A stretch of DNA of 64,000 nucleotides from Trema orientale. Its lineage: Eukaryota; Streptophyta; Magnoliopsida; Rosales; Cannabaceae. The DNA is taken from positions 356,923-420,922 of the forward strand of contig JXTC01000024.1 of assembly GCA_002914845.1 (NCBI GenBank). Direction: 5' to 3'. Shown piece by piece: positions 37,451 through 49,744 of this stretch (position 1 is its first letter; each line of letters opens with the position of its first letter). The notes under the pieces are model-generated. The model had not been told where the DNA came from. It was given only the letters and a program-made list of their open reading frames with translations, and ran no database searches. The position numbers and the translations under genes were made by a program.

Positions 37451-40400
37451 ATGTCGCATTCCGGGAAGCCCGTTTCCGAGTTAGGGCTTGACTCACTCAA
37501 CGATCGGTTTGCTGAGTCGTTGAGTTGCGAAGCCAACAAGCCCGATTTCAGAGAACTCGATCTGGGTTCGCCCGTTTCGCCGTTGCGGACTCGTCAGAGT
37601 GGGCTCGCCACTGCCACGAGTAGTAGTTCCAGCTCGTCTGGATCGGTTTCTGGGCGGAATGGGCCAAACCCAGTTGGGAGAAGATCCGATTCCGGCCAGA
37701 ATAGCCACTCCGGCGAGCTATCGGGTTCGAGTGAGAGCAGCCCGACTGCCGCCGAGAGCCTCCGATCCGGAGGGACCGCCCGGAATTTCAAGGCGGGTCA
37801 AGCGAGATCCGATTCCGGAAGCACTCCGCTAATCTACTCCGGTCAGAGCTCAGTGAACTCTCCGGCGTTGAACGTTCTCCCCACGGGTAATATATGCCCG
37901 TCCGGGAAGGTTCTGAAGACCGGCATGATGGCGACGCACCGGAGCCATAGAAGCGACGTTTTGGGATCTGGAACGGGTAATTACGGCCACGGAAGTATAA
38001 TGCGGGGAGGTGCCGCGGCGGCGAAATGTGGCGGCGGTGGGGAGGCCGCAAATGTGGTGAATCAGAGGCAGAGTGGTGGCTTTGGCGGTGGTGTAGACCC
38101 GGCCAGGAGACCAATGCTGGCTGCGGATCCGGAAGAGGTGAAGAGGGCAGGGAACGAACAGTACAAAAGAGGGCATTTTGCTGAGGCTTTGACGCTGTAT
38201 GATCGGGCAATTGCGTTATCCCCGGCCAATGCCGCTTACCGGAGCAATCGGGCGGCGGCATTGACGGGTCTCGGTCGGGTTTGGGAGGCAGTGAAGGAGT
38301 GTGAGGAGGCGGTGAGGTTGGATCCTAATTATGGGAGGGCTCATCAGCGTTTAGCGTCTCTGTTTCGTAGGTGAGAACTGAGGAGGGGTTTATACGAGTT
38401 CATTGTGATGGACTTATAGTCCTATGTGGAAGACTATGTTGGTGTCACTCAATTTGTTTCTATTTATGGATTTATCTGAGTTTTGCTGATGACTCGCCCT
38501 GGCGTGACTACACTTCTCACTAGCCATGGATCTGGTTTATTATATTGTCTTGTGGTTGCCATGCTCATCTGCTTATTGACATCTTCTTGGTTTCTTTCTT
38601 CTCTTGCTTATCTGATTAAGATTGAATTGACTTTTAACTTTCGCATGGCTTCTTTTGCTTTTGCTTAATTTGTTTTGATTTTTGTTGTTGTTTTATACCA
38701 ATGATGTTTAAGTTCCTGTTCAGTTTCCAGAATTCCACTTTAACGGGTTTTGTTTACCAGAATACTTTCGGTCATACACGTCCATGGATGAACATAGGAC
38801 TGACGATATTTCAGTTTGGTGATTCTGAATATGGTTCAGTACATGCCTCTCTGTCTGTTTTTTTCGTTTTCCGATTATTTTGGGTGCTCTATTAGCTCTT
38901 TTGTATTAGGGACTTGAAAATTTATATGTGCTTTTTTCGGTTGAATTTAGACATTGGTAAAGCAAAAGAATTATTTTTTTGCAGTTCTGAATGGATGTTA
39001 CGTAATCCCAGGCATGTCTGTTTTCATATACCAAGTATTGATCTCTGTCAATTTCAGTCGGTTCTTTTTATTTGCTTCAGTTTCTTTTTGCTTGGTGTTT
39101 ATGTCTATTTTCATTATTTTCTTTAATATGATTTTAGACAGGTTGAATTTCCTTATGTTTTGGATATTGTATCTTGTAATTGAATCCTTGTACAATGAAA
39201 TCACAGGTTAGGGCAGGTTGAGAATGCCAGGCGGCATCTTACTTTACCAGGACTTCAGCCGGATCCTGCTGAGTTCCAGAAGTTGCAGGTACTAGAGAAG
39301 CATCTCAACAAATGTACCAATGCCCGGCGAATCCGTGATTGGAAAAGTGTGTTGCGAGAATGTGATGCAGCCATTGCTTCTGGAGCCGATCATTGCCCAC
39401 AGGTAGAGGCCAAATTCCTAAAATTGTACCTTGCTGGAATTGAATGATGTGTCATTGTGACTTATAACAAATGGCTGACCTGGTTCAAATTGAATTTACA
39501 GCTCTCTATGTGTAGAGCGGAGGCCCTTTTAAAGCTCCACCAAATTGATGATGCTGAATTGAGCTTATCAAGTGTACCCAAACTGGAACCATCCGCCAAC
39601 TTTTGCTCGCAGACAAGGTTTTTTGGGATGCTTTCCGAAGCTTATCTCTACTTTGTCCGAGCTGAATATGAAATGGCACTGGGAAGGTGAGTTAAAAAAT
39701 TCTAAGCTTCAAGTAAACAGGATGGAAAATGGTTTTCTGGAGAGTGAGAATGGATGATGGATGTACTGCAGGTTTGAGAATGCAGTTACGGCTGCTGAGA
39801 AAGCTGGGCAGATTGATGCCCGAAATGTCGAAGTTGCTGTGCTGCTTAGCAACGTTCGCTTGGTGGCAAGAGCCAGGGCCCGTGGCAATGATCTATTCAA
39901 GTCTGAAAGATTCACTGAGGCATGCTCAGCTTATGGTGAAGGTCTCAGGCTTGATCCTTCAAATCCTGTTCTCTACTGCAATCGAGCAGCTTGTTGGTTT
40001 AAGCTTGGGATGTGGGAAAGATCCATTGAAGACTGCAACCATGCCTTGAGCATTCAACCTAGTTACACGAAGGCTCTTCTCCGAAGGGCTGCCTCGAACA
40101 GCAAGGTGAGATCTTAAACAAAGCCCTTGGCTGCTTCCTTTCACATTCATGTGAATTTTGTTTAGATTTTACATTTTTAATTGTTGATTGCAGCTAGAAA
40201 GATGGGAAGATGCTGTTCAAGATTATGAGGTTTTAAGAAAAGAACTTCCATTCGACAATGAAGTTGCTGAATCTCTATTTCATGCCCAAATTGCACTGAA
40301 GAAATCCCGTGGCGAAGAAGTTTATAATCTAAAGTTTGGTGGTGAAGTTGAAGAAGTTTCTGATCTTGAGAACTTCAGAGCTGCAGTGTCTTTACCAGGT

Positions 40401-40910
40401 ATGACTTTCAGTCTTTGTTACATGAACTAATATAACCAGCTTACCTTTATTGTACTCCATAATTATATACAACCTTTCTAAAACTGTTGGTTCAAACTTG
40501 CAGGTGTTTCAGTGGTCCATTTCAAAGCGAATTCAAATTCGCAATGCAAGCAAATATCTCCATTCGTGGACACTCTTTGTGGCCGTTACCCATCCATAAA
40601 TTTCCTCAAGGTAGATAACCAAATTTGTGAACATTAACCAATTGCTACAACACTCTGCTTGCTTTATCCAGTTCTTGTGGTTTTTTCCTTTAGAAAACAA
40701 AAGAATAGATGGAATAGAACGTATTCTTATATCGATTTTATGGTTGGTTGATTGAAGGTTGACGTTGATGAGAGCCCAGCAGTGGCAAACATGGAGAATG
40801 TGAGGATTGTGCCAACGTTCAAGATCTACAAACATGGTAATCGAGTGAAGGAAATTGTATGCCCAAGTCGCGAAATGTTGGAACACTCGGTCAAGCATTA
40901 TAACTTTTAG
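37451..40910 (+). CDS. TTL1: TPR repeat-containing thioredoxin-like protein TTL
   Basis: Seven exons with GT-AG introns: 37451-38370, 39207-39402, 39502-39686, 39772-40105, 40194-40398, 40504-40610 and 40758-40910. They give 699 residues, a length typical of Arabidopsis TTL1. Residues 1-225 are Ser/Gly-rich and disordered. TPR units begin near residue 226 ([20 protein letters not shown]) and a second group covers about 470-545 ([20 protein letters not shown]). The last 95 residues (from about 605) form a thioredoxin-like fold with cis-Pro in VPTF (P668), but the active site holds a single Cys (C628) instead of CxxC, so redox activity is unlikely. Start ATG 37451 (MSHSGKPV) is chosen because the longer frame upstream has no ATG. 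By family knowledge TTLs act in abiotic stress, ABA and brassinosteroid signalling and as scaffolds at the plasma membrane. The symbol rests on similarity and on the GT31 neighbour. Confidence 0.95.
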
Positions 40911-43254
40911 AACTCATGACTGCATTGTAACTCTATGCTTCTCTGCCATATTTTTGAATCTTCTTCATGCTTGCCCAAAAACCCCAGCTTGATCATATAG
41001 GATCTTCCACAGCCCTTCCAGTCTTGCCTCCTTCCTTATAATATAGGGATATTACCAGACACCTGTGACATAATCAGACCACATTAATAATCTTATTAGC
41101 AGCCAGTGCCAATGGATTCCAGAGAGGTAGCTTAGTTCCTTTTGCAGTTTTTATTTATTCATTCATTCCTCATTGCTCTCTGGTTCCATTTTCTTTCTCA
41201 TTTCTTTCCCTTTTCTAGTTCTCTTTTTTTTGGCCCCCCATTTTGGAAATTGGAACTTGTATTCATTTTCATGTAGGCCAGCCTGGTGGTTGCATCCCCA
41301 ACTTAAGAGAAAAAAAAGAAAAAAAGAAAAAAGAAGAGATGGAAGTATGTACAATTAAATTAATTTGACTCTTCAGCTAAAATGAGGGGGCAGTAGAGAG
41401 ATATAGAGATAGAGAGATGGCTGGCTGGCTGGTAGAAAGGATCTGTACATGTATATATGTGATATATACAAAAGAAAAAAACAATGGAAGTTATGAGGGA
41501 GATTGGATGTCTGGTGGGTACTTACTAGGGTTAGTGAAAGAAGGATGAATATGTTGTTATTATTATTGTTGTTTATTTCCTTAAACCATTTATTTTCATT
41601 AATAAAAAAATTCTTCAAATTTTCCTTTTCCTCTCTCCATGTCTCTCTTCATGTTCCCATTCATCATACTCTGATTCACACTTCGTTTCTCTTTATTTTC
41701 ATCTTTTCCTTATTTTTTTTGCTTTCATGAGTGTCACTTGGATGTTTTGCAGTTTTCTCAGCCAAGGGCTTAGGATACGTGACTTGGTCATTTTTGTTTC
41801 ATGTGGTAAAGTACATTTAATTTAATTTGGGTGGACTGTGGTAGTTGAGACAATTCATTACTCAGGTCTCTTTATATATTTTTATCTTTAGAGGGAGAAA
41901 ATGGAGAGAGAGAGAGAGAAAGAAAGATGCATCAAAATCCACCATTGATTTTGAACTCTTTTCCTTTCCCCCCAACCGTTAATAGGTGGTTAAGTTGATT
42001 AAAACTCTAGCTATTCTTAGAGGAAAAGGACATATCCTATTCCGGACAATGAGTGATCAATCAAGCAGAGGTGAGTTTTATGGTGAATGTGACTATGTGA
42101 GTCAGTCATGTATAGAACTCATAGCTGTGATTTGTGACCTCATTGTATAGAACCTTAAGATAATGTCATCGACGGTTGTGATCAAAGTGAATAATTTTAG
42201 TTGTTGATTTAGCAGATTTAGCACTTGGGTTAGAAAGATTTTAATGTCTTACCTTGGGAAGTGGGTTGAATGCACTTATGCACATGTGGGCATTTAAGTT
42301 TTCTGCTATTATCCCAAAGAACCCCAAATCCAACTACTGCCTAATTAAATTATTCGAAGTCTAAAAAGTGGCTTTGGTCGGTGTCAAAGCCTCAAATTAG
42401 CTGATGCTGACCTCTGCCATCCATTACAGGCATTAGCTGTACTTTCTATGTTGATTGTAATTGTTTTTCATAAAAAATAATAATAATAAAGAAAAAAGAT
42501 AATTGATTTTTTATTTTGTGTGGTGGCCTTGCATTAAAATTTAAATTAGTTTCTTTTATTATTTTCTGGATCTATTATAAATGCAGCCAGGGCCCAGGGA
42601 CCATTTCGAAACTTAGAAAATGTTTTATTACATGAGAAATCATTTGGGACTTAATTACTTTCTTTTCCCTTTTTAATCATTAAGAAAATGACCTGTCTAT
42701 AAGTATTTAAAGTGTTGTTTATTTCTTGCTTAATTTCTCCATCGAAACTTGTCATCTTAGGATAAATATAAGTATTGGTTGAGTATGACTTGAAAGTGAG
42801 AGGTGGGCTTTAGGGTATTATAGCTACACGCGTGTGATTTTGTTTGGCAATTTTTGAAAAGAAAATAACGTGCTTTATCTTTCTGAAAAATAATAATTGA
42901 ATTTAATAAACGAAAGTAAACTAGGAAATGTTCCAAACTATTTTTGGAGGTCATAAATTACATAACTCCACTAAAGTAGTAGCTCTTTTACGTTATAACG
43001 ACTAGAAAGATGAGGGAGAGGGAAAAATGAACGGTTACAAGTCTAATGAACTTTTGTCAAGCATGTCGTTTTCTAGATTCCCATTTTGGGAAGGTTTATT
43101 GCAAAAATAGTTCTTATATAGACCGAGTAGTTTCATATTTATTTTTACTTTTTTTGTCATACTGTCTATGACCTTTTCATTCTTGTCCCTCTTGTTAATA
43201 AGAAAATGACATAGCAAATTAAGCTTTCCTGCTGTAAGACGATACAGTCAAGTG

Positions 43255-43256
<2 letters not shown>
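40911..43256. other. TTL 3' flank and intergenic DNA
   Basis: The 3' UTR probably reaches to about 41200. Beyond this are a short GATA/GA-rich and GGCT repeat at 41390-41430 and an AG tract at 41908-41930, with no supported gene. Confidence 0.4.

Positions 43257-43328
<72 letters not shown>
43257..43328. repeat. (TA)n microsatellite, 72 bp
   Basis: An uninterrupted TA run. MITE family 3 copy 2 sits directly at its right end, so the run was probably the insertion target. Confidence 0.95.
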
Positions 43329-43330
<2 letters not shown>

Positions 43331-43331
<1 letters not shown>

Positions 43332-43558
43332 GTTGTCAATCCAGTAGGTATTTTTTTTTTTTACGTATGGGTAGGTTTTTTTTTTTTTTTTAACCGTTGG
43401 ATCACTATTAGTGGGGTGCATGAAAAGACGTGCATCGTTAATGCTATTTCTCTCTCATATTTTTTATAATAAAAAAATATGCCTAATAAATTTTTATTGG
43501 CCAAAATGATACCTATGTATAGGTAAAAAAAAAAAAAATACTTACTGGATTGGTGCCC
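43331..43558. mobile_element. MITE family 3, copy 2 (228 bp)
   Basis: The left end GGTTGTCAATCCAGTAGGTA and T run are matched by 'taggt', an A run, then 'cttactggattggtgccc' on the right. Same plan as 29506-29745. The longer shared ends suggest that this copy is better preserved. Confidence 0.7.
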
Positions 43559-44480
43559 ATATGTAAAACTCATATATTCACAATTTCATCCTCGTTAATT
43601 TAGTTATATAATATTCACCAGAAAAAAAAATTCATTATTATCTGTATTAACTGACTGTTTGGTACCATCAACTCTTGTCAAGGGAGAAAAAAAAATCTAA
43701 AAATTCGATTTTATTTCATCATATAATAATGGCAGTTAAACATGAAATTTCACATGTAAATTGAAATTCTGTGTAAAATATGAGGGGAGAAAACGCACAC
43801 ATTGCTCAATATTTTTTATTGTTAGATTTTGATAACAACCTAGTTGATACTAATATGATTTTGACTTCATCATGAATAGATTCTATTTTATTAGCAAATT
43901 GTTTGATTCTTATATGATTTTGACTTGTTATGAACTTCATTCATAGTTCTCCACAACAAATATGGTCACTTTTCCTATATTAAATAGAAGAAAAAGAAAA
44001 TGTTGTGCTTAAAATATGAGTAATGTTATGGGGCAACATATGGTATCCACTTGTTAGTCTACTACTGACTAATTATAATTATATTTCGGATAAGCCCATG
44101 TGGGCCCATTTTATTAATTAAAAGAATCAGTAATAGACTGATACGTCGTTGTAGTGTTAGACAACATTGCTCTTAAAATATGAAAATAATAACAAAAGAA
44201 ACTTTGGTAGGGTGTCATTTACTTATTGGTCGTGCTCGAATTTAGGCCAAACAATTTCATCCATGGTGAAAGTATGGTCTTGATCTTCACGATCTAATAT
44301 GGACACGATCATTTCTAGACGATATCTTAAAACAAATAAATTATTTGGTAGGAATGAAAGTACTACTATGTTTTTTCGCTAATACTATGTACATGTACAA
44401 CATATACTTATTTCTCTAAAGAAATGGAAATTACAAAACGTCTTCTGAAGTTAGTGCAATACTTATTTTATCCACTTTGG
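43559..44480. other. Intergenic, nothing recognised
   Basis: AT-rich. 'gattttgactt' and nearby words recur at 43856 and 43917, a weak local duplication. No gene supported. Confidence 0.4.
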
Positions 44481-44489
44481 GGGCTTATA

Positions 44490-44765
44490 GAAATGTGACC
44501 AAATTTTGCGCCCAATTTCAGCAAATATCCCTTTGTCAAATGTTATAGCAAAATATCCGGTATATATGCTTATATACCAAGTGTAAAATTTTATATACAA
44601 AGTATAAAAAATTATATACTGAGTGCATTTCAGTACAGTAACTAAAATTGGTAGATATGTGTATCTACCAAATGTAAAAATATATATACCTGGACATTTA
44701 GCTATAAAATTTTAAAAGTGGACATCTACTTAATCAAATTTAAAATTTTGGTCGTTCACCTAAAT
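44490..44765. mobile_element. Repeat related to the fold-back element at 54862-55511
   Basis: It shares in order 'cagcaaaatatccggtat'-like, 'taccaagtgtaaaa', 'accaaatgtaaaaatatatatacct' and 'catttagctat' words, then a 'tggacatct' end, with the right half of 54862-55511. It is therefore a partial copy of that family. Confidence 0.55.
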
Positions 44766-45461
44766 TTCTCTAATAATAATAACAATAACAGTGGAATAAT
44801 AATAATTGTAATATAAAAACAACACTAAATTATCATTCCAAAAAAAAAAAAAAAACAACACTAAATTATAAAAACACATTAAAACGACATACAATAGCAC
44901 AAGCGTAGGCTATGGCACACGAGTAGTGATTCTTAAACCCTGAACAATAAACGGAGAAACCCTAAAAAAATTGAAATCGTGAATACCTGGTTGCCGCCAC
45001 CCCAAACGCCGCTGCTACCCATTTCTCGTTCAAATCTTTAGCTCTAAGCTCAAGTCAGCGGAATTCGAGCAATACCCATTTGAGATTATCGACTAATTTT
45101 CAAGTGGGTTGCTTATTTTTCCTTTGCTCACGTCTTATTAAATTCAATTACTTTATCTTATGATCTATTGCTGATTTTCAATTAATCGATTATATATGTT
45201 GAAATGTCTATTAAGATTCTGGATTATTTGATTATATCTTTGTTGAAATAATTAGGCAAAAAAGGGTTTAGTTTGAATATTTCATGTCAGTTTTTTTCAA
45301 TTTGACATAATCTAAGTACTTTTTTTGATGAGAACATAATCTAAGTACTTGAATATGTATGGATGAAGATTTATTCGTGCGTTTGATTTTTTTTTTTTTA
45401 ATAATTATTTTTCTGGGGCTAAGGCTTAACCCTCTTCTCTTATCAGTTTACTACTCAGCCA

Positions 45462-47944
45462 ATGTTCCTCTACCGCTCTCTACTCACCAAAGCGATCCAC
45501 ATTCGACCTTATTCCCAAGCTGCAGCTTTGGCACTCCAGGTAGAGCCGCCTGAGTCTCAGGTGCTTACTTATCTCGAAGGGTTTCCGAGGCCCGACCCGA
45601 AATACGCGGAAACGATCCTGGCAGTCCCGCGTGCTTCGTCGGGAAAGAATATCTCGGCGAAGGAGCGGAAGGTCGGGAGAGTTCCCAGCATTGTGTTCGA
45701 GCAGGAGGATGGACAGCACGGCGGTAACAAGCGCCTTGTCTCCGTCCGCACCAACCAGATACGCAAGCTTGTCAATCAGCTAGGCCGCTCCTTCTTCCTC
45801 TCCCGACTCTTTGACCTCGAGGTTCGCTCAGATTTCGAGTCCGAAACTGACCTTATTGAGAAAGTCCGCGTGCTTCCTCGCCTGGTAATTTATTGCTAAC
45901 CTTTATCTATTTTGGTTATGAGTTCAGGGAAGTGGAGGTGGAGAAATTGAAAATGTTAAAAGGCTAGTTTTAAGGCTTTTCAAACTTGTATTTTGAAAAA
46001 TTTCTTTCTTTTTCACCTCATTTCATAATTTGTGTAATTGAATTGGGCATTTCGGCAACAAGCTAAATCATGACGAGTATTGTACATCATTTGGTGGGTG
46101 GCAATGAAGAAAGTCTGATTACTCTATGTTAGATTGCTCGGAGACCAGCCTTAGCGACAGCAGCTGTAGTTCGTTGTGGTTGCTTAGAAGTAGGATATGA
46201 AAGTAGTAGTAGTGGTGGTATTGGTATATGTGGAAAAGTTGGTCTAATTTGTTTGATTCAGGCCATCATCCGAACTGAATTAGGTAAGGAGGCATTTAAA
46301 AAACAAGTAAAATCACGACCAACATGTTATAGTTATTTTATTTAGTGTCATAGGAAAGTATGATGCTCCGAGAACAAGGTCTTATAAGTTGTAGCAGTTT
46401 TGCTTGGCTGCTTGGAAAATGAAAGAAATGGTTGTAGTGGTGGTGGTTAATCATAGAGAAAGTTGGTTCTCCTGCTGAATTGTGCTCAATTCAAGTCATC
46501 CTCTGAACTGTGTTTCAATCATTTTTGCCAGGTTCATCTTCACGCAGGGACAGATGCACCTCTTAACGTTACCTTTATAAGGGCGCCTTTACATGCTTTG
46601 TTGAAAGTTAATGTTCCTCTAGTATTCCGTGGAGAGGATATTTCCCCTGGACTAAGAAAAGGTTAGGCCAATCTGATCTACGGTCTCAATATATTGTTGT
46701 AGTATGAATGAGTGAAGCAATGCTCTTTCAAATGATTCCTTGCAATGTGGTCACAGGATGGTAACCACACTTCCTCCCTTTGTCAAATCCCCTACCCCAC
46801 TCCCTAATTCCCGAAAAAAAAAAGAAAAAAAAACGGTTGATTCTTTGCAATTGTTTGACATGTTAGTTGTCACTTTATGTTGACAATCCATATATTTCAT
46901 AGTCTTTCTCAAGATACCCATGCTGAGTTCTATTAGAACAGAGAAGTCATTTATTTTGGCTTTCTCGATATGTTATATAAACAATCCACGTTTACTAACC
47001 CTTAAAGAGAATGAGTGGAAAGGGAATGGAGGGTAATAAGAAACTATGAGTGGGAAGACTAGGATTCCTTTTCATATATAACTAATTAGTATGTAAATAC
47101 ATGAAAAGAATGGCTTTCCTTATTCTATTCCCTTTCTTCTCCATTACAGAGAGTTAAAATTGATATGATTGACAAGAAAGGATTGTGTAGTGTATATTAT
47201 TTTTAAGTTGAGACCGCTTATCCTCGTTGTCTCCTGACTCAATTTCCTGCAGCTCAAAGAGTGTTGTCAAGTTGTCGAACACCATTCTCTAATTACACCT
47301 TAAAAGCATCAGTACCATGTGATAAAATGTATCAAGTATAAAGCAATATTATATGGTTTCACAGGGCAATATGCCATAGATATGATGAAGTTGTGCTTTC
47401 AAACTACATGGCCAAAGTTTTCTGATTTAGGTATACTAGATAGTGCGCAGGATACTTGAACCAATTTAATCTTACCATTGAGTTGCTACAATTTTCTTGT
47501 TATCATACATTAAATTTATCCTCATGAATCTAAAGATTTAGCTGTCATTAGCTTCTTGTTCTAAGTCATTATGCAACTCATAGTTCCTCTGCGAGGTCTC
47601 CAATTAGCTTTAGTCAGTGGTTTCAGTTACCTCGTACCTGCAATGAACTTCTTTAGTTTGCTGATGGAAATAGCTTTGATTGTCCAATCTATGAGTCTAA
47701 ATTATGATTTTACAACTTGGCAGGTTCTTATTTAAATACCATAAAGAGGACTGCAAAATTCCTATGCCCTGCTGATGTCATCCCTCCATACATTGACGTG
47801 GATCTGAGCGAGTTGGATGTAGGCGAAAAGTTGGTCATGGGAGATCTGAAGGTCCATCCGGCTCTAATGCTTCTTCATCCAAAAGAAGAGCCTGTTTGTA
47901 AGATTATGGGATCCAGGGTTTCTGACCAAAAGAAATCTAAATAA
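45462..47944 (+). CDS. Ribosomal protein bL25 family, probably mitochondrial
   Basis: Three exons with GT-AG introns: 45462-45884, 46532-46661 and 47724-47944 (stop TAA 47942-47944), giving 257 residues. The first 20 residues (MFLYRSLLTKAIHIRPYSQA) are basic and Ser/Tyr-rich with no acids, as in a mitochondrial presequence. The core has the L25/TL5-type beta domain, visible as IRKLVNQLGRSFFLSRLFDLEV, VHLHAGTDAPLNVTFIRAP and, in exon 3, IPPYIDVDLSELDVGEKLVMGDLKVHPAL. It matches the plant family annotated as ribosomal protein L25/Gln-tRNA synthetase anticodon-binding-like. The expected role is binding 5S rRNA in the large organellar subunit; the organelle is inferred from the presequence only. 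A 5' UTR intron from about 45104 to 45446 is likely, since an AG after a pyrimidine tract stands 15 bp before the ATG. Its 3' end faces the UBC13 gene. Confidence 0.92.
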
Positions 47945-49744
47945 CCACCTCTTCTTGGATTAGATATTAAGAAATTTCATTGCCTCCATGATCTCTTGTT
48001 CGGCTAATGTGCATGAAGCCATCGAGGAAGGCGTCTTTTCCCATAATTTTTCTGCAAAAATTGCTGTGCTCTTCTCTAGCGGTTAAGGGAATACTGGAAC
48101 ATATGATGCAAATCGATCAGGAACTGAATGCAAATCGAAGGAAATATATATTGTGGGGATCAGTCTTAACTCTTAGGCCTTGTGAGAATAATGCAGAATT
48201 TTGTTGCAGATGGTTCATAAAGATGTGAGCAATTCAGAAAAGTTTCTGATTTAAGGCACATTTCACTTGTTCATTATTTTTGAATTCGTGGTCATTGCTT
48301 TATTATTATTCTTATTATTATTATTATTATTATTAATATTATCATCCCCTAAAATATTTTGTACTATCGAAAGGCCTCCCTCTTATTTGTGACTACTTTG
48401 GTGCTGTTAAGATTTTTTTTTTTTTTGGATTTTTTTTAAAGGATAGAGTTCTTAGAGATCCAATTAGAAGAAAGAGACGAATGATAATGATTAAAATGAG
48501 AATATTAGTTGCACATGTCATCCACTTATTAGCGTCTCTTATTATCGTGCTTGCCCATTCAAGGCCAACAATATGCGAGTCTAGTGTTACTATGTTAGGT
48601 CCACTCAAAGTCCTTTTAGTTCAAATTTGTTTCCTTAATGTAAACGTTTAAATGTTTTGTGATTGTCTTAGTTTTTGTTTTTGTTTTTGAAAAAAGAGCA
48701 ATAATTTCATGAATTTTTCTTTAATTTTTAAATTCACTAATGTTTGATTTAATCCACTATTTTTTTTAAAATAATACTTGGTTACTTTTTAATGAAAATA
48801 TTGCATAATTTGTAATTTTATTTTTGAAAAGCAAGGATTGAATAATGCTAATAAAAAAATTATTTTTTAGTCAATATTTTATGGTTTAACAGTTTTGTAT
48901 AGAATTTCAATTAATTAATTAAGCTTTTTTAAACTAAGTTTAAGAATGAATATAATGAAGTATGTATGATCTGTAAACATATTTATGTTTTTCCAACTTT
49001 ATTTATTTTTACTTCTGTGTAGAAAACAAATTATTTATAAGAATCATAGAACCTTTTTTCTTCATTTTCCCGTCTTTTAAGATTAAAATTAGACGAAAAA
49101 TAAACATTTTGGAAACCAATTACATTAACCTTTAACCATGACCTTCTTGTTGTGTTTATTGGGCTAGTGGTTCGTTGTGCTTTCGTAGCAGTCATTCTCA
49201 AGTACATAAGCGAATTCGATGACAAGCAATACTTGGAATCTACATATTTTAAATGTTAATCATGTAAATACTCGTTATGTATGCATAAGAGAACGGAAAA
49301 CTTATAAAAAGGTTCGTGATTATAACTCAGTCGACCAAAATGAGACTTTAGAAATATGTATCGATACAGAGTATAGAACTGATGGAGCATCAAATTGTTA
49401 CCATATATTTGCAAGCATAAGAGCGTTTCTCATCATTCATCCACGAACATTTAGCAAAGAATATCCTATGACAATTTTTATCCGAAGCAATATTATTAAG
49501 TAGCTGAAAATGTAGCCAATTATTTTTGAGAGAACAAAGAAAAATATTTCATATAATTATACAGGTTACAGAGACAAATATTCCAAGAGGAAAACAATTG
49601 ACACCAATAACTGGAAGATTTTCGAGAACATTAAACTCCATATTCAAGCATTCATTAATTCTCCCAATTTTCTTTCAAATTGAAAGTTAATACCATACAT
49701 TGCAATAATGTTACTTTGACGAAGAAAACATTTCCACCATGTCT
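47945..49744. other. Convergent intergenic region between bL25 and UBC13
   Basis: Holds both 3' UTRs and AT-rich spacer. An ATT microsatellite lies at about 48302-48336. No other gene supported; the frame at 49219-49503 has no known domain. Confidence 0.45.
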
